Source: Verrucomicrobiales bacterium (GTDB taxonomy: Bacteria > Verrucomicrobiota > Verrucomicrobiia > Limisphaerales > Palsa-1400). From it: a stretch of DNA of 64,000 bases. The notes under the pieces were generated by a model that worked only from the letters and a program-made list of their open reading frames with translations, was not told the DNA's origin and searched no databases. The position numbers and the translations under genes are program-made. The stretch spans positions 2,052-66,051 of the forward strand of contig PLGF01000175.1 in the NCBI GenBank assembly GCA_003138485.1, read 5' to 3'. This document shows, piece after piece, positions 51,173 to 61,233 of the stretch; the stretch's first letter is position 1, and each line of letters begins with the position of its first letter.

Positions 51173-51649
51173 ATGATCAGTATAACTGAACTAACTACAA
51201 GTCAACTTAGCCGCGTTATCGCGATTAAGGAACAAATCGAAATGCTCCAATCGGAGATCGCATCCATCGCGGGTGAAGCCGGTGAAACTCCGGCCGCCGC
51301 CGATGAAACACCAGCCGCCCCCAAGACCAGAGGACGGCGCCGGTCGCCGGAGGTCCGGGCCAGGATGGCGGCTGCCGCCAGAGCCAGGTGGGCCAGGATC
51401 AAAGGCACCGCCACCGATGCAGCTCCGCCGGAAGATAAGAAAAAGAGGCGCTTAAGCGCCGCTGGCAGAGAGGCCATCATCGCCGCGACAAAAGCCAGAT
51501 GGGCCAGAGCAAGAGGCACAGAGGCCCCCGCGCCCAAGGTTGTTAAGAAGGGGGATCGGCGCACCAGTCCGGCGGTCAAGGCCAGGCTCGCCGCGATTGC
51601 GCGGGCCAGATGGGCCAAGATCAAAGCGGCCGGCAAGTCTCGCCTGTAA
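51173..51649 (+). CDS. Small basic repeat protein, possible DNA-binding (three S-x3-(R/K)A-x-(M/I/L)AA…(R/K)ARWA(R/K) repeats)
   Basis: 'RRSPEVRARMAAAARARWARIKG', 'RRLSAAGREAIIAATKARWARARG', 'RRTSPAVKARLAAIARARWAKIKA' plus N-terminal coiled-coil. Confidence 0.75.
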   Translation: MISITELTTSQLSRVIAIKEQIEMLQSEIASIAGEAGETPAAADETPAAPKTRGRRRSPEVRARMAAAARARWARIKGTATDAAPPEDKKKRRLSAAGREAIIAATKARWARARGTEAPAPKVVKKGDRRTSPAVKARLAAIARARWAKIKAAGKSRL

Positions 51650-51870
51650 TCCGGCTCCGTCCATCGCCAGAATCCCAGCGCGCCACCGGTAGGTTTTGGG
51701 ACGAGTTTCCCGCCCCTTCAACCGGCGCGCGCCGGGGGTTCCCGTAGCGCGACAGTCTCGGAGTTTCATTGAAACTTGGGGGCGGTGTCTTTTGGGATGC
51801 CTCTTCCGAGCATTTCTCATGCGTGTTCATGCGTTTTCATACCGCCGTGAAATGGCGGGAATGGTCAAAA

Positions 51871-51890
51871 ATTGGCAAGGAATTGCCAAT
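51871..51890. promoter_or_regulatory. Palindrome ATTGGCAA-GGAA-TTGCCAAT upstream of korA
   Basis: Perfect 8-bp arms with 4-nt spacer, 44 bp before the korA ATG. Confidence 0.4.
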
Positions 51891-51934
51891 GGACGGTGAG
51901 TGCGGAACTGAGACGACAGGACAATGTGTCATCC

Positions 51935-53731
51935 ATGAGTCAGGATTTGATAATCGGCATTGCCGGGGCCGGCGGAGACGGAGTGGTATCAGCGGGGGAA
52001 TCTCTAATCACCGCCGCGGCGCTGGAGGGCTACCACGGCATCATGACCAAGAGCTTCGGATCGCAAATCCGCGGTGGCGAGGCTTCCTGCCGGGTGCGGC
52101 TGGCGACGGAGCCGGTGTTCAATCCAAACGGGCCGCTTGACGTGGCCGTGGCGCTCAATTGGGAGGATTTCCGCCGGTTCGGATCGGAACTCCCTGTGGA
52201 ATCCGCCACCATTGTGATTTACGACAGCAACACCGGTGTCGCTCCCGACAAGCTGCCTTTGGATGGGGTGACGCCTAGGGTGGTTTTCAGCGTGCCGATC
52301 ACTGAAATGGCCCAACAACACGCCGGCACTGAGATGGCAAAGAACGTCGTGGTGATCGGATTGCTGGCGGGCTGGTTTGGAATTGGCCGGGAAAGCATGC
52401 CGGCGGGCATTCGCAAGAAGTTTGCCAAAAAAGGGGCGGCGGTGGTGGAAGGCAACGCGCGGGCGTTTCAGGCCGGGCTGGACTTTGCCGCGGCGCATCC
52501 GCTGTCCCAGGAGCACCAACTGGCCGCCCCGCACACCGGGCGAAAAGCCAAGCTGCTGACCGACGGCAACGATATGTGCGCGGCGGCGGCCATTTTTGCC
52601 GGATGCACCTTTTTTTCCGGCTACCCAATCACGCCTTCCACGGAGATCATGCAGTTCCTCGACCGCGAGATTTGGAAGTACGGGGGGACGGTCTTGCAGG
52701 CAGAGGATGAAATCGCGGGCATCGGCGCGGTGGTGGGTGCGTCATTCGCCGGCAAGAAGGCGCTGACGGCGACTTCCGGTCCCGGCATGTCACTGAAGAC
52801 GGAGATGCTTGGCTTGGCGAGCATTGCCGAGTTGCCCTTGGTGTGCGTCAACGTGCAGCGGGGCGGGCCTTCCACCGGGATGCCGACCAAGGCGGAGCAG
52901 GCGGACCTGTTCCAGGCGGCGTTTTCCGCTCACGGCGATTGCCTCCGTCCCATTCTGGCGCCCATGAGTGTGGGCGACATGTTCGGCGCCATCGTGGATG
53001 CCTTCAACCTCGCTGAAGAATTCCAAACCCCGGTCATCGTTCTGTCCGACCAGGAAATTTCGCAGCGCAAGGAAACCGTCGAACCCATTGACACCTCCGC
53101 GTTCCGCCTAGTCGAACGCAAGCGCCCGACCGAGGGGGACCTGGCCCAATACGCCCGGTTCAAATTGACGGAGTCCGGGATCAGTCCCATCAGTCATCCG
53201 GGAATGATCGGGGGCAACTACCTGGCGTCGGGGATCGAGCACAACGAACTGGGCCGCCCCACTGCCAGCGGCGCGATGCACGCGCGGATGAATGAGAAGC
53301 GATTTCGCAAGTTCAACCCGCTGCAAAACCGCCGGGATTTGTTTCTGGTGGAAGGGGACCCGGACGCGCCCGTCGGGCTGGTGAGCTGGGGAAGTGTGGC
53401 CGGCGTGGCCAGGGAAGCCCTGCGATTGGCCCGGGCGGAGGGGTTGCAAGTGAAATTGCTCGTGCCCAAACTTCTTTACCCGGTCGCCGAGCCGGTGTAC
53501 CGGGACTTCTTCGCGTCGGTGCGGTGCGGGTTGTTCATCGAGCAATCCTACCAGGGACAACTCTACCGCCTGGTGAGAATGTTCGTGGACCTCCCCGCCC
53601 TGGTAGAACCGTTTGCCAGGAGCGGGTCGAACCCGTTTCAACCGGTCGAAGTCCTCGAACGGCTCCGCAAATTGGCCCCGCCTCTACACGGCAACGGGGA
53701 CCGGCATCCGGCGGAGAAAGTTGCAGACTGA
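51935..53731 (+). CDS. korA: 2-oxoacid:ferredoxin oxidoreductase, alpha subunit (fused gamma domain)
   Basis: N-terminal gamma domain 'DLIIGIAGAGGDGVVSAGESL'; 'GYPITPSTEIMQFLDREIWKYGGTVLQAEDEIAGIGAVVGASFAGKKALTATSGPGMSL'. Confidence 0.92.
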   Translation: MSQDLIIGIAGAGGDGVVSAGESLITAAALEGYHGIMTKSFGSQIRGGEASCRVRLATEPVFNPNGPLDVAVALNWEDFRRFGSELPVESATIVIYDSNTGVAPDKLPLDGVTPRVVFSVPITEMAQQHAGTEMAKNVVVIGLLAGWFGIGRESMPAGIRKKFAKKGAAVVEGNARAFQAGLDFAAAHPLSQEHQLAAPHTGRKAKLLTDGNDMCAAAAIFAGCTFFSGYPITPSTEIMQFLDREIWKYGGTVLQAEDEIAGIGAVVGASFAGKKALTATSGPGMSLKTEMLGLASIAELPLVCVNVQRGGPSTGMPTKAEQADLFQAAFSAHGDCLRPILAPMSVGDMFGAIVDAFNLAEEFQTPVIVLSDQEISQRKETVEPIDTSAFRLVERKRPTEGDLAQYARFKLTESGISPISHPGMIGGNYLASGIEHNELGRPTASGAMHARMNEKRFRKFNPLQNRRDLFLVEGDPDAPVGLVSWGSVAGVAREALRLARAEGLQVKLLVPKLLYPVAEPVYRDFFASVRCGLFIEQSYQGQLYRLVRMFVDLPALVEPFARSGSNPFQPVEVLERLRKLAPPLHGNGDRHPAEKVAD

Positions 53732-53760
53732 CCCAGGAAACCTTGCCAGATCCCTTAACT

Positions 53761-54654
53761 ATGACCGCGCTCGAACCCATTGCAGTTGACAAGCCTCAGG
53801 CGGGAAATTTCAAGAGCGACCTCAAACCGATCTGGTGCGCGGGCTGCGGCGATTACGGCGTTGTGACAGCCATCACGCGGGCGCTCGCCGCGATCGGACG
53901 CCCGGCCCACGAAATCGCATTCATTTCCGGCATCGGCTGTTCGAGCCGCATCCCGGGCTACACGACGGCCTACGGCTTCAACACCGTGCATGGCCGCGCG
54001 CTGCCGATCGCGCAAGGCATCAAACTGGCGAACCCCGAATTGCTCGTCCTGGTCGCCAGCGGCGACGGCGACGGATTTTCCATCGGCGGCGGGCACGTCG
54101 CCCACGTCATCCGGCGTAATATCGATCTCACCTATATCGTAATGGACAATCAAATATACGGGCTGACCAAGGGGCAGTTGTCGCCCACCTCGCAGCGCGG
54201 GCGCAAGACGGCCACGTCCAACTTTGGGAGCCTGGAGGAGCCGGTCAACCCGCTGCTTTACGTGATGGGCTACGGCGCCTCCTTCGTGGCGCAGGGCACT
54301 CCGGCCGACATGCCGGGTCTGGCCCGGATCATCGAGGAGGGCATCCGCTTTCCCGGATTCGCCTTTATCAACATTCAGTCACCGTGCGTCACATACGGAG
54401 AGGAAGACCAGCAACTCAAAGCGCAAAAGGTCCGCATGAGGAGCCTGGAATCGATCGGGCACGATCCGGCCGACCGCGCCGGCGCAACCGAACGGGCGCG
54501 CGAATACGGAACCCGGCTTTACACCGGAATCCTCTACCGCAACCCCAATCCGCCCCGGACTTACGGCCAGGGAGTCATCGAGCGCCAGCAATCCCTGCAA
54601 AAACTGGCCGCGCCGCGCCACGAAATCCTCAATCGCTTTTTGCCGGGCCATTGA
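53761..54654 (+). CDS. korB: 2-oxoacid:ferredoxin oxidoreductase, beta subunit
   Basis: 'KPIWCAGCGDYGVVTAITRALAAIG', 'GIGCSSRIPGYTTAYGFNTVHGRALPIAQGIKLANPELLVLVASGDGDGFSIGGGHVAHVIRRN'. Confidence 0.94.
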   Translation: MTALEPIAVDKPQAGNFKSDLKPIWCAGCGDYGVVTAITRALAAIGRPAHEIAFISGIGCSSRIPGYTTAYGFNTVHGRALPIAQGIKLANPELLVLVASGDGDGFSIGGGHVAHVIRRNIDLTYIVMDNQIYGLTKGQLSPTSQRGRKTATSNFGSLEEPVNPLLYVMGYGASFVAQGTPADMPGLARIIEEGIRFPGFAFINIQSPCVTYGEEDQQLKAQKVRMRSLESIGHDPADRAGATERAREYGTRLYTGILYRNPNPPRTYGQGVIERQQSLQKLAAPRHEILNRFLPGH

Positions 54655-54658
54655 CCTT

Positions 54659-55609
54659 TCATCGTTGATCGATTGTCAAAACGATCTTTCCGCGGACGTG
54701 GCCGCACCGGCTCATTTCCAGCGCCTCGGGAGCGTGGAACAACGGAAGGATTTTCTCCACCATGACGTTGATTTCGCCGTTGGCGATCAGGTCCCCAAGC
54801 AGCATCAATTGGTCCGCGCTGGTTCGCGCCTGTACCTTCCGCGCCCGCACTCCGCATATCAACGCCTTGTGCTGCGACGGCTCCGATACGGTCGATACCA
54901 GGCGGCCGCCCAATTTAAGGACCTTCCAGGATCGGTCCTGCGTCTCGCCGCCGATCAAGTCCAAAACCATATCCACGCCCTTGACGACATCTTCAAAGCG
55001 GGTGGTGGTGTGGTCGATGACTTGTTTGGCTCCGAGCAGGCGCAGGAAATAAAGGTTGCGGGTGGAGGCGGTGGCGATGACCCAGGCGCCCTGGCGCAAG
55101 GCCAACTGCACGGCAAACGACCCCACTCCTCCAGCCCCGCCATGAATGAGAATTTTCTGGCCGGGCCGGATTTCCGCCAGATCAAACAGAGCCTGCCACG
55201 CCGTCAGTCCGCACAAGGGCGTGGCCGCGGCGTGAATATCGTCCATCGCAGACGGTTTTGGGGCCAAATTGGCAACGGGAACCGCGATCAATTCGGCGAA
55301 CGCGCCGCCCGAAGCGCAATGGCCAAAAACCGGTTGTCCCACATAAAAATCCGTCACCCCTTCTCCAAGGGCCTCGACCGCGCCGGAAAAATCGCACCCC
55401 AACGTTCGCGGCAGCGGCAGCGGTCCGCATTCTCCTTCGCGCACTTTCCAGTCGAAGGGATTGACACCAGCCGCGTGAACACGAACCAGAACCTCATTCG
55501 GCCCCGGCTCAGGCGCAGCCACGTCTTCAAGACAAAGAGCTTCCGGCCCGCCGAAGGAATGGATGCGCACAGCTTTGATAGTCCCCGTCTCACGCAATAT
55601 GGTATTCAT
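54659..55609 (-). CDS. NADP-dependent quinone oxidoreductase / zinc-type alcohol dehydrogenase-like (MDR family)
   Basis: 'MKAVRIHSFGGPEAL'-like N-terminus, 'VHAAGVNPFDWKVREG', 'ILIHGGAGGVGSFAVQLALRQGAWVIAT'. Confidence 0.92.
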   Translation of the reverse strand: MNTILRETGTIKAVRIHSFGGPEALCLEDVAAPEPGPNEVLVRVHAAGVNPFDWKVREGECGPLPLPRTLGCDFSGAVEALGEGVTDFYVGQPVFGHCASGGAFAELIAVPVANLAPKPSAMDDIHAAATPLCGLTAWQALFDLAEIRPGQKILIHGGAGGVGSFAVQLALRQGAWVIATASTRNLYFLRLLGAKQVIDHTTTRFEDVVKGVDMVLDLIGGETQDRSWKVLKLGGRLVSTVSEPSQHKALICGVRARKVQARTSADQLMLLGDLIANGEINVMVEKILPLFHAPEALEMSRCGHVRGKIVLTIDQR

Positions 55610-56019
55610 ACAAATCCTCCTGTTTAATTCTCTGGATTGAACTATTCCCCCCTGGCCAATAATCCAAAACCGGTCCCATTTGAACAATACCCCCGCTTGG
55701 GCCGCCTGCCATCGGTTCCCAGCCTGAACCGCGCATAGGGGTTTGCCTGAATCATCGCCCTCCGGGCGGCGCTGCGAAAAGAAAGCGTTGAAAGCCTCAG
55801 GGAAGGGGTTATCAGCATCATGCAAGACCGGCGGCGGGATGCTCGCAGCCGTCCCTTAAAAATATGCCGTTGTCTTGGCGTGCCCTATTCTTGTGATTCG
55901 TCCTGCGGGTTACACCCCATAGCGAAGGGATGCCGGACCGTGTAGCGTGGCTCCAGTGTTGAGGCAAACACAATAAGCTGTAAGAAACAGCCAAAACAAA
56001 ACAGACTTAAAATATATTT

Positions 56020-56334
56020 ATGTTTAAATTTCTAAGGACTTTTATCAATTTTGTCGTGGGCATTATCGCGCTGCTGCTAACTTTTAGATTGATCTTTAAG
56101 TTTTTGGTGGTTAATACAGGCACGCCGTTCGTTGCCTGGCTTTATGGTTTCACGGCGCCGCTCGTGGCTCCATTCTCCAGAATTCTTCCGAACTGGAAGT
56201 TTTCAGGTTTCGAGGTTGATTTTGCCACCGTTGCCGCGCTTATTGTGTTTGCTCTGGCCGGATCTTTGCTTCTGATGCTTTTACCCTATTCCCGAAGGGT
56301 GGTTGTAACAGATGGCGCGCCCACTGATGTCTAG
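56020..56334 (+). CDS. YggT-like small membrane protein
   Basis: 'TGTPFVAWLYGFTAPLVAPFSRILPNWKFSGFEVDFATVAALIVFALAGSLLLMLL'. Confidence 0.6.
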   Translation: MFKFLRTFINFVVGIIALLLTFRLIFKFLVVNTGTPFVAWLYGFTAPLVAPFSRILPNWKFSGFEVDFATVAALIVFALAGSLLLMLLPYSRRVVVTDGAPTDV

Positions 56335-56427
56335 GCTTTGAGCCAATACCGGCCCGCCGCCTGGCCCAACAGCCCGCAAAGAACTTTCCCGGTTTACAAT
56401 ACGGATTAGATGCGGCAAAGTGGCTGA

Positions 56428-57252
56428 ATGAAAGCACATCAACTGTTCCCCGATCCTGCCGGGAGGTTGATTGCGGCTGCCTTCACGCTGATTGAGCTGC
56501 TGGTGGTGATCGCCATTATCGCCATCCTGGCGGCGTTGTTGTTGCCGGCGCTGGCAAGGTCAAAACTGAGCGCGCAAAGGATTTCATGCCTCGATAATTT
56601 GAGGCAGATTTCGCTCTCGCGGCACATGTACACCGACGACAATCGAGGGAAGTTGATCCTGTCGGCGGCCGACGAGGATAGCGTGGATACAGCCATCCAG
56701 AGTGGCGAGGCCAAGGTGATGATCTGCCCTTCGACCCATGTGCCCCCGACGCAGCAGACGGATGACGGGTGGGGCACTGCCGATGCCACCTATTTTGGCT
56801 CGGATTCCCAAGCGGCCTCCACCCCCGGCAGTTACGCCATCAACGGATGGCTCGCGGTGGAGCACACGCCGGTGGATACGTTTACCCATTATTTCTTCAG
56901 GGAGGAGGCGGATCTTTTGCTCCCTGCCACCACCCCGCTTTTTCAGGATTCCATCTGGTACTACGTGTTCCCTCTGGAAACGGATCCCACGCCGGGCACG
57001 GCAGACCTTTACGACGGCTACAACGGCGACCGCCCCGGCTGCATCCATAGCATCGGCCTTTGTTTGATCGACCGGCACAACGACCGTCCCGCGGCCGCCG
57101 CGCCGAGGAATTATCCTTATTCCCGCACCAGGGTGCTTCCTGGCATGATCAACATGGCCTTCGCCGACAACCATGCTGAACTTGTCAAGTTGAACAACCT
57201 CTGGACTTACACATGGCATCGCGGCTGGGTCACGCCGGCCCCTCATCCTTAA
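56428..57252 (+). CDS. Type II secretion/prepilin-like protein (N-terminal methylation motif)
   Basis: '[29 protein letters not shown]'. Confidence 0.9.
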   Translation: MKAHQLFPDPAGRLIAAAFTLIELLVVIAIIAILAALLLPALARSKLSAQRISCLDNLRQISLSRHMYTDDNRGKLILSAADEDSVDTAIQSGEAKVMICPSTHVPPTQQTDDGWGTADATYFGSDSQAASTPGSYAINGWLAVEHTPVDTFTHYFFREEADLLLPATTPLFQDSIWYYVFPLETDPTPGTADLYDGYNGDRPGCIHSIGLCLIDRHNDRPAAAAPRNYPYSRTRVLPGMINMAFADNHAELVKLNNLWTYTWHRGWVTPAPHP

Positions 57253-57334
57253 GAGCCAAAGCCAAAGGGCCTGCCGATACGCCATGGGGAACTTGTCGGA
57301 TTCATCTGCATTTTCAAACCGGCGCTAACAACTG

Positions 57335-59701
57335 CTACCCCATCTCGACCAGAACGTCGTTTTGCTTCTTCATTTTTGAGGCGGGAATGAGGTTGCCTTC
57401 AAGCGGGCGCCCGTTCAGCGTGATCTTCTTGACGCCTTTCTGGACGCCCGCGGGGTTTGTCACCTTGATCGCAAGCATCTTGCCGCGGAACCGGCGCGTG
57501 GCGGTGAATTCCTTCCAATCAGCGGGGATGCAGGGATCGATGAGAAGGCCTTTGTAATCGGGGCGGATGCCCAGCAGATACTGCGTCGCCGCGTAATACG
57601 CCCAGGACGCGGCCCCCGTCAGCCAGGGAACGCGGGAGGCGCCATAACGCGGACTTTCAACGCTGTGAGTGTATTGCGAGTAAACGTACGGCTCGCTGCC
57701 GCGGATTTCCGCCTTGTCGTTGAATGACGCCGGCATGCTGCCGCGGAAGTACTTGAACGCCCTGTCGCCGTTGCCCAGCATGGCCTCGGCCATGACCGCC
57801 CAGCCTTGCGTGTGGTTGAAAATGCCGCAGTTTTCTTTGACTCCCTTGTTGAACACAATGGAGCGGATCTCCGCGCACGGGATGTTCTCATAAGGCGGCG
57901 CGCAGAGCATCAGCCCGTAATCGGTGGCGAGCCGTTCATTTGCCGACGCCATCGCCTGCCGGGCGCGCTTTTCATCGGCGTGGCCGCTGATGACGCCCCA
58001 AGACTGCGTGTTGAGATAAATTGAACCCTGGTTGTTTTGGCGCGAGCCGATAGGCTCGCCGGATTCCTTGTAGGCGCGGATGTACCATTTGCCATCCCAG
58101 CCGAATTGGTTGAGCTTCATGTCAATGATGTCGAGCTGTTTTCTCGCCCATTTGATTTCGGCTGTCTTGCCGAACATGCCGCAAATCTCGATATAAGCCG
58201 CCAGGCTGTAACGCACCTGGAGGGCGACGAACACCGACGTGCCCTTGCGGCCCAGCCGCAGGCAATCGTTCCAGTCGGCGAAAAGGCCGCTGGGCAAACC
58301 GTGTTGGCCCGTACGTTTGAGATTGAATTCAATCGCCCGGCGGAGGTGGCCGAGCACCGTAGCCTTGCCTCGGTCGGCATAAGGCAGGACCTGGTTGAAA
58401 AAGTCGGTGTCGCCCGTCTCCTTGACATAAGTGGTGATCGCGTTGAAAAGCCACAGGCAGTCATCGGAACGATATTCGTCTTCGCCGGGCGGTTTTTCTT
58501 TGCCGGGCTTGTGCGTGAAGGCCATTACGATTGGCATTGCTCCGCCGGTGGAGCACTGGCCGGTAATCATCAGTTCGAGACGCTCTTTGGCCTCATCCGG
58601 GATGATTTGCATGACGCCCATGAAATCCTGGACCGTGTCGCGGTAGCCAAGCCCGTCCCGTTCGCCGCTGTAGATCAAGCTGGCCATGCGCGACCACGAA
58701 TAAGTCATCAGGCAGTTGAAGGGACTCCACATGTTCATCATGCTGTTGAACTGCGCGTCCGGCGTGCTCACGGTCAATCCTTCGATGCGGTTGCGCCAGT
58801 ACTTTCGGAGCTTTTCAAATTCGGCTTTGACTTTGGCGATGGCGCCGAACTCCTTGACAGTTCGTTTGCCTTCGACCGCCGCCTTGCCGACGCCCATGAG
58901 GACCACAAGCTCTCTTGTCTCGCCTGGATCGAGGCTGATGTCGATTTGGATTGAACCGCAGCCATCGTCGCCGAAGGCCTTTGATCCGGTGCATCGGCCT
59001 TTCTCGACGACCATCGGGTTGGCGTAACCGCGATACGGGCTAATGAACACGTCACGGTCCGTGTCGAAGCCGGCTATTTCACCGCCCAGGAACGCCAGAA
59101 AGGAGCGGTTCTCCTCGTCGCTGATGAGAACGGAACTGCCGTAATCGACGATGCCGTCAACGAAATCCATTTTCACGATGCCGTGGGAGTATTGGAGGTT
59201 GAGGAAGTCGTGGAAACACTTCCAAAGGTTCGGGTACTCGACGAAAGTGAACAGGCTCAGGTTTCTTTTGGCGCTGCCCTTGTTTGTCACCTTCAACAGC
59301 CAGCATTCGAAATGTTTGCCAAGCGGCACGAAGTAGGTCGTTTCCGTTTCAATCCTGGCGTACTCGGATTTGATAATCGTGTAAGCGGTGCCGTGGCGGC
59401 AGGTGGTTTTGTACTGGTCCAGCGGTTTGCCGACGGGCTGCCACGCATTGGACCAGTAATCGGCTGAGTCCTTGTCGCGAATATATACATACCGGCCCGG
59501 CTGATCGGCTGGCACATCGTCGAAACGCAGCCGCGTCAGCCGTCCCTGCGCGGCGGACAAATAGAAACTGTAGCCGCCCGCGTTATTGGTGATGATCGCG
59601 CCGTATTCGGTCGAGCCGAGATAATTCGCCCAGGATCGCGGGGTATCCGGTTTTTCGATTACGTATTCCTTTGCTTGATCGTCAAAATATCCAAATTTCA
59701 T
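57335..59701 (-). CDS. GH94 family phosphorylase (cellobiose/chitobiose phosphorylase-like)
   Basis: 'MKFGYFDDQAKEYVIEKPDTPRSWANYLGSTEYGAIITNNAGGYSFY', catalytic-type 'FADWNDCLRLGRKG', 'NTQSWGVISGHA'. Confidence 0.92.
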   Translation of the reverse strand: MKFGYFDDQAKEYVIEKPDTPRSWANYLGSTEYGAIITNNAGGYSFYLSAAQGRLTRLRFDDVPADQPGRYVYIRDKDSADYWSNAWQPVGKPLDQYKTTCRHGTAYTIIKSEYARIETETTYFVPLGKHFECWLLKVTNKGSAKRNLSLFTFVEYPNLWKCFHDFLNLQYSHGIVKMDFVDGIVDYGSSVLISDEENRSFLAFLGGEIAGFDTDRDVFISPYRGYANPMVVEKGRCTGSKAFGDDGCGSIQIDISLDPGETRELVVLMGVGKAAVEGKRTVKEFGAIAKVKAEFEKLRKYWRNRIEGLTVSTPDAQFNSMMNMWSPFNCLMTYSWSRMASLIYSGERDGLGYRDTVQDFMGVMQIIPDEAKERLELMITGQCSTGGAMPIVMAFTHKPGKEKPPGEDEYRSDDCLWLFNAITTYVKETGDTDFFNQVLPYADRGKATVLGHLRRAIEFNLKRTGQHGLPSGLFADWNDCLRLGRKGTSVFVALQVRYSLAAYIEICGMFGKTAEIKWARKQLDIIDMKLNQFGWDGKWYIRAYKESGEPIGSRQNNQGSIYLNTQSWGVISGHADEKRARQAMASANERLATDYGLMLCAPPYENIPCAEIRSIVFNKGVKENCGIFNHTQGWAVMAEAMLGNGDRAFKYFRGSMPASFNDKAEIRGSEPYVYSQYTHSVESPRYGASRVPWLTGAASWAYYAATQYLLGIRPDYKGLLIDPCIPADWKEFTATRRFRGKMLAIKVTNPAGVQKGVKKITLNGRPLEGNLIPASKMKKQNDVLVEMG

Positions 59702-59780
59702 AATCTGCCTGTTTCTCGTGTGGAATTGTCATGCCTTGCCCCGGCTCGGCGGGAGCCCCGCCCTGCTGGGGCGTTTGTGG

Positions 59781-61199
59781 TCAGACTGTTGGGGCGGCTT
59801 GGGCGCCGGCCTTGCGCCGTTCATCGAGCGCTGCCTTGACTTTGGCCATGGTTGCTTCATCCAGCTTGTAGAAGAAGACAAGAATAATTAACGCCAGCGC
59901 GCCTACGACGACCGGAATGACGCTCATCATCTCTTTCAGACCGTTGAGAACATTGATGTTTTGAGCCACGTTGGCGACAAACCCCGTCTTATCGAGGATA
60001 AACGCCGCCACCATGGAACCGATGGCCCAGCCGAGTTTATTGGACATAATGGAGGCGGAGAACACAAGGCCGGTCGCCCTCCTGCCGGTCTTCCATTCGG
60101 AATAGTCTGCCGTATCGGCATACATGATCCATAACAGGGCGGAAATGGGACCTCCAGCCATCGAGCCGATGGCTTGAAAAACAAAAATGAGGGCCAGGTT
60201 CTCCGGCTTGAAGAAATAGAATGAGCCGGTGCAAACCAGCGCCGTCACGAAAAGAATGATCGCCGCTTTCTTTCTCCCCAAGCGCCTGGCGAACAAGGGA
60301 ATCAGCGCCATTCCCAACAAAGACAACAACTGCCCGACGGTGTTGAAAGCGGAGGCGAGCACTTCAAAGCCATATTTGTGGGTCGTGCCAAAGAGGGTCA
60401 CGCTCTGCTCGCCGATGTAGTACTTGAAATAGTGGGTGGTGACATTCATGCGGATGCAGACGAAGAGGATGAAAAGAATGGTCACGATGAACAGCGCTAT
60501 CCAGGGCGTGTTCTGGACTATGTCCCCCAAATCTCTTGACACGTTGGTTTTCTCCTTGGCGATGGGCTGAATGCGCTCGTGCGCTGAAAGGAATGTGACC
60601 ACAAGAAAAACGACCGCCGCCGTGGCGTAAATCATCATTGTGGTATGCCAGCCTTTGGCGTCGTTGCCCTCCCCAAAATACTTTGCCAGCGGCAGGGCGG
60701 TCGCGGAGACGATGATTCCGGCAGTAAACGCGCCGATGAATTTGGAGGTCGCGGCATCCGCTCTTTCGACGGGGTCCCCGCTGATCACTCCCAGCAGGGC
60801 CGTGTAGGGAATATTGACCGTTGAATACAGGAACATGAACGCGATAAAGGTGATGTAGGCATAAGCCAGTTTTCCGGTTTCCCCGAATCCAGGCGTCGAA
60901 AACGCCAGAACCGCGGAAACCGCAAGCGGAACGGCGCCCCATAATATGTAAGGCCTGAATTTTCCCCACCGGCTCCTGGTGCGGTCAGCGGTCATGCCGA
61001 TCACCACGTCAAAGAACGCATCCAGCACCCTGGAAATCAAAAACATCAGGCCGGCCGCCTTTGCTGTCAGCCCGAACACGTCGGTGTAAAAGTAAAGCAG
61101 ATACACCATGATGGTCTGCCAGAACAGGACCGACGCCAAATCGCCGAAGCCATAGCCGATTTTTTCTCTTAACTGGAGTTTCTGGATTTCGTTGCTCAT
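59781..61199 (-). CDS. MFS transporter, glycoside-pentoside-hexuronide (GPH/MelB-like) family
   Basis: 'REKIGYGFGDLASVLFWQTIMVYLLYFYTDVFGLTAKAAGLMFLISRVLDAFFDVVIGMTADRTRSRWGKFRPYILWGAVP'. Confidence 0.95.
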   Translation of the reverse strand: MSNEIQKLQLREKIGYGFGDLASVLFWQTIMVYLLYFYTDVFGLTAKAAGLMFLISRVLDAFFDVVIGMTADRTRSRWGKFRPYILWGAVPLAVSAVLAFSTPGFGETGKLAYAYITFIAFMFLYSTVNIPYTALLGVISGDPVERADAATSKFIGAFTAGIIVSATALPLAKYFGEGNDAKGWHTTMMIYATAAVVFLVVTFLSAHERIQPIAKEKTNVSRDLGDIVQNTPWIALFIVTILFILFVCIRMNVTTHYFKYYIGEQSVTLFGTTHKYGFEVLASAFNTVGQLLSLLGMALIPLFARRLGRKKAAIILFVTALVCTGSFYFFKPENLALIFVFQAIGSMAGGPISALLWIMYADTADYSEWKTGRRATGLVFSASIMSNKLGWAIGSMVAAFILDKTGFVANVAQNINVLNGLKEMMSVIPVVVGALALIILVFFYKLDEATMAKVKAALDERRKAGAQAAPTV

Positions 61200-61233
61200 T
61201 ACCCGCATGATGAACTGCGGCGGCGCGGAATTG

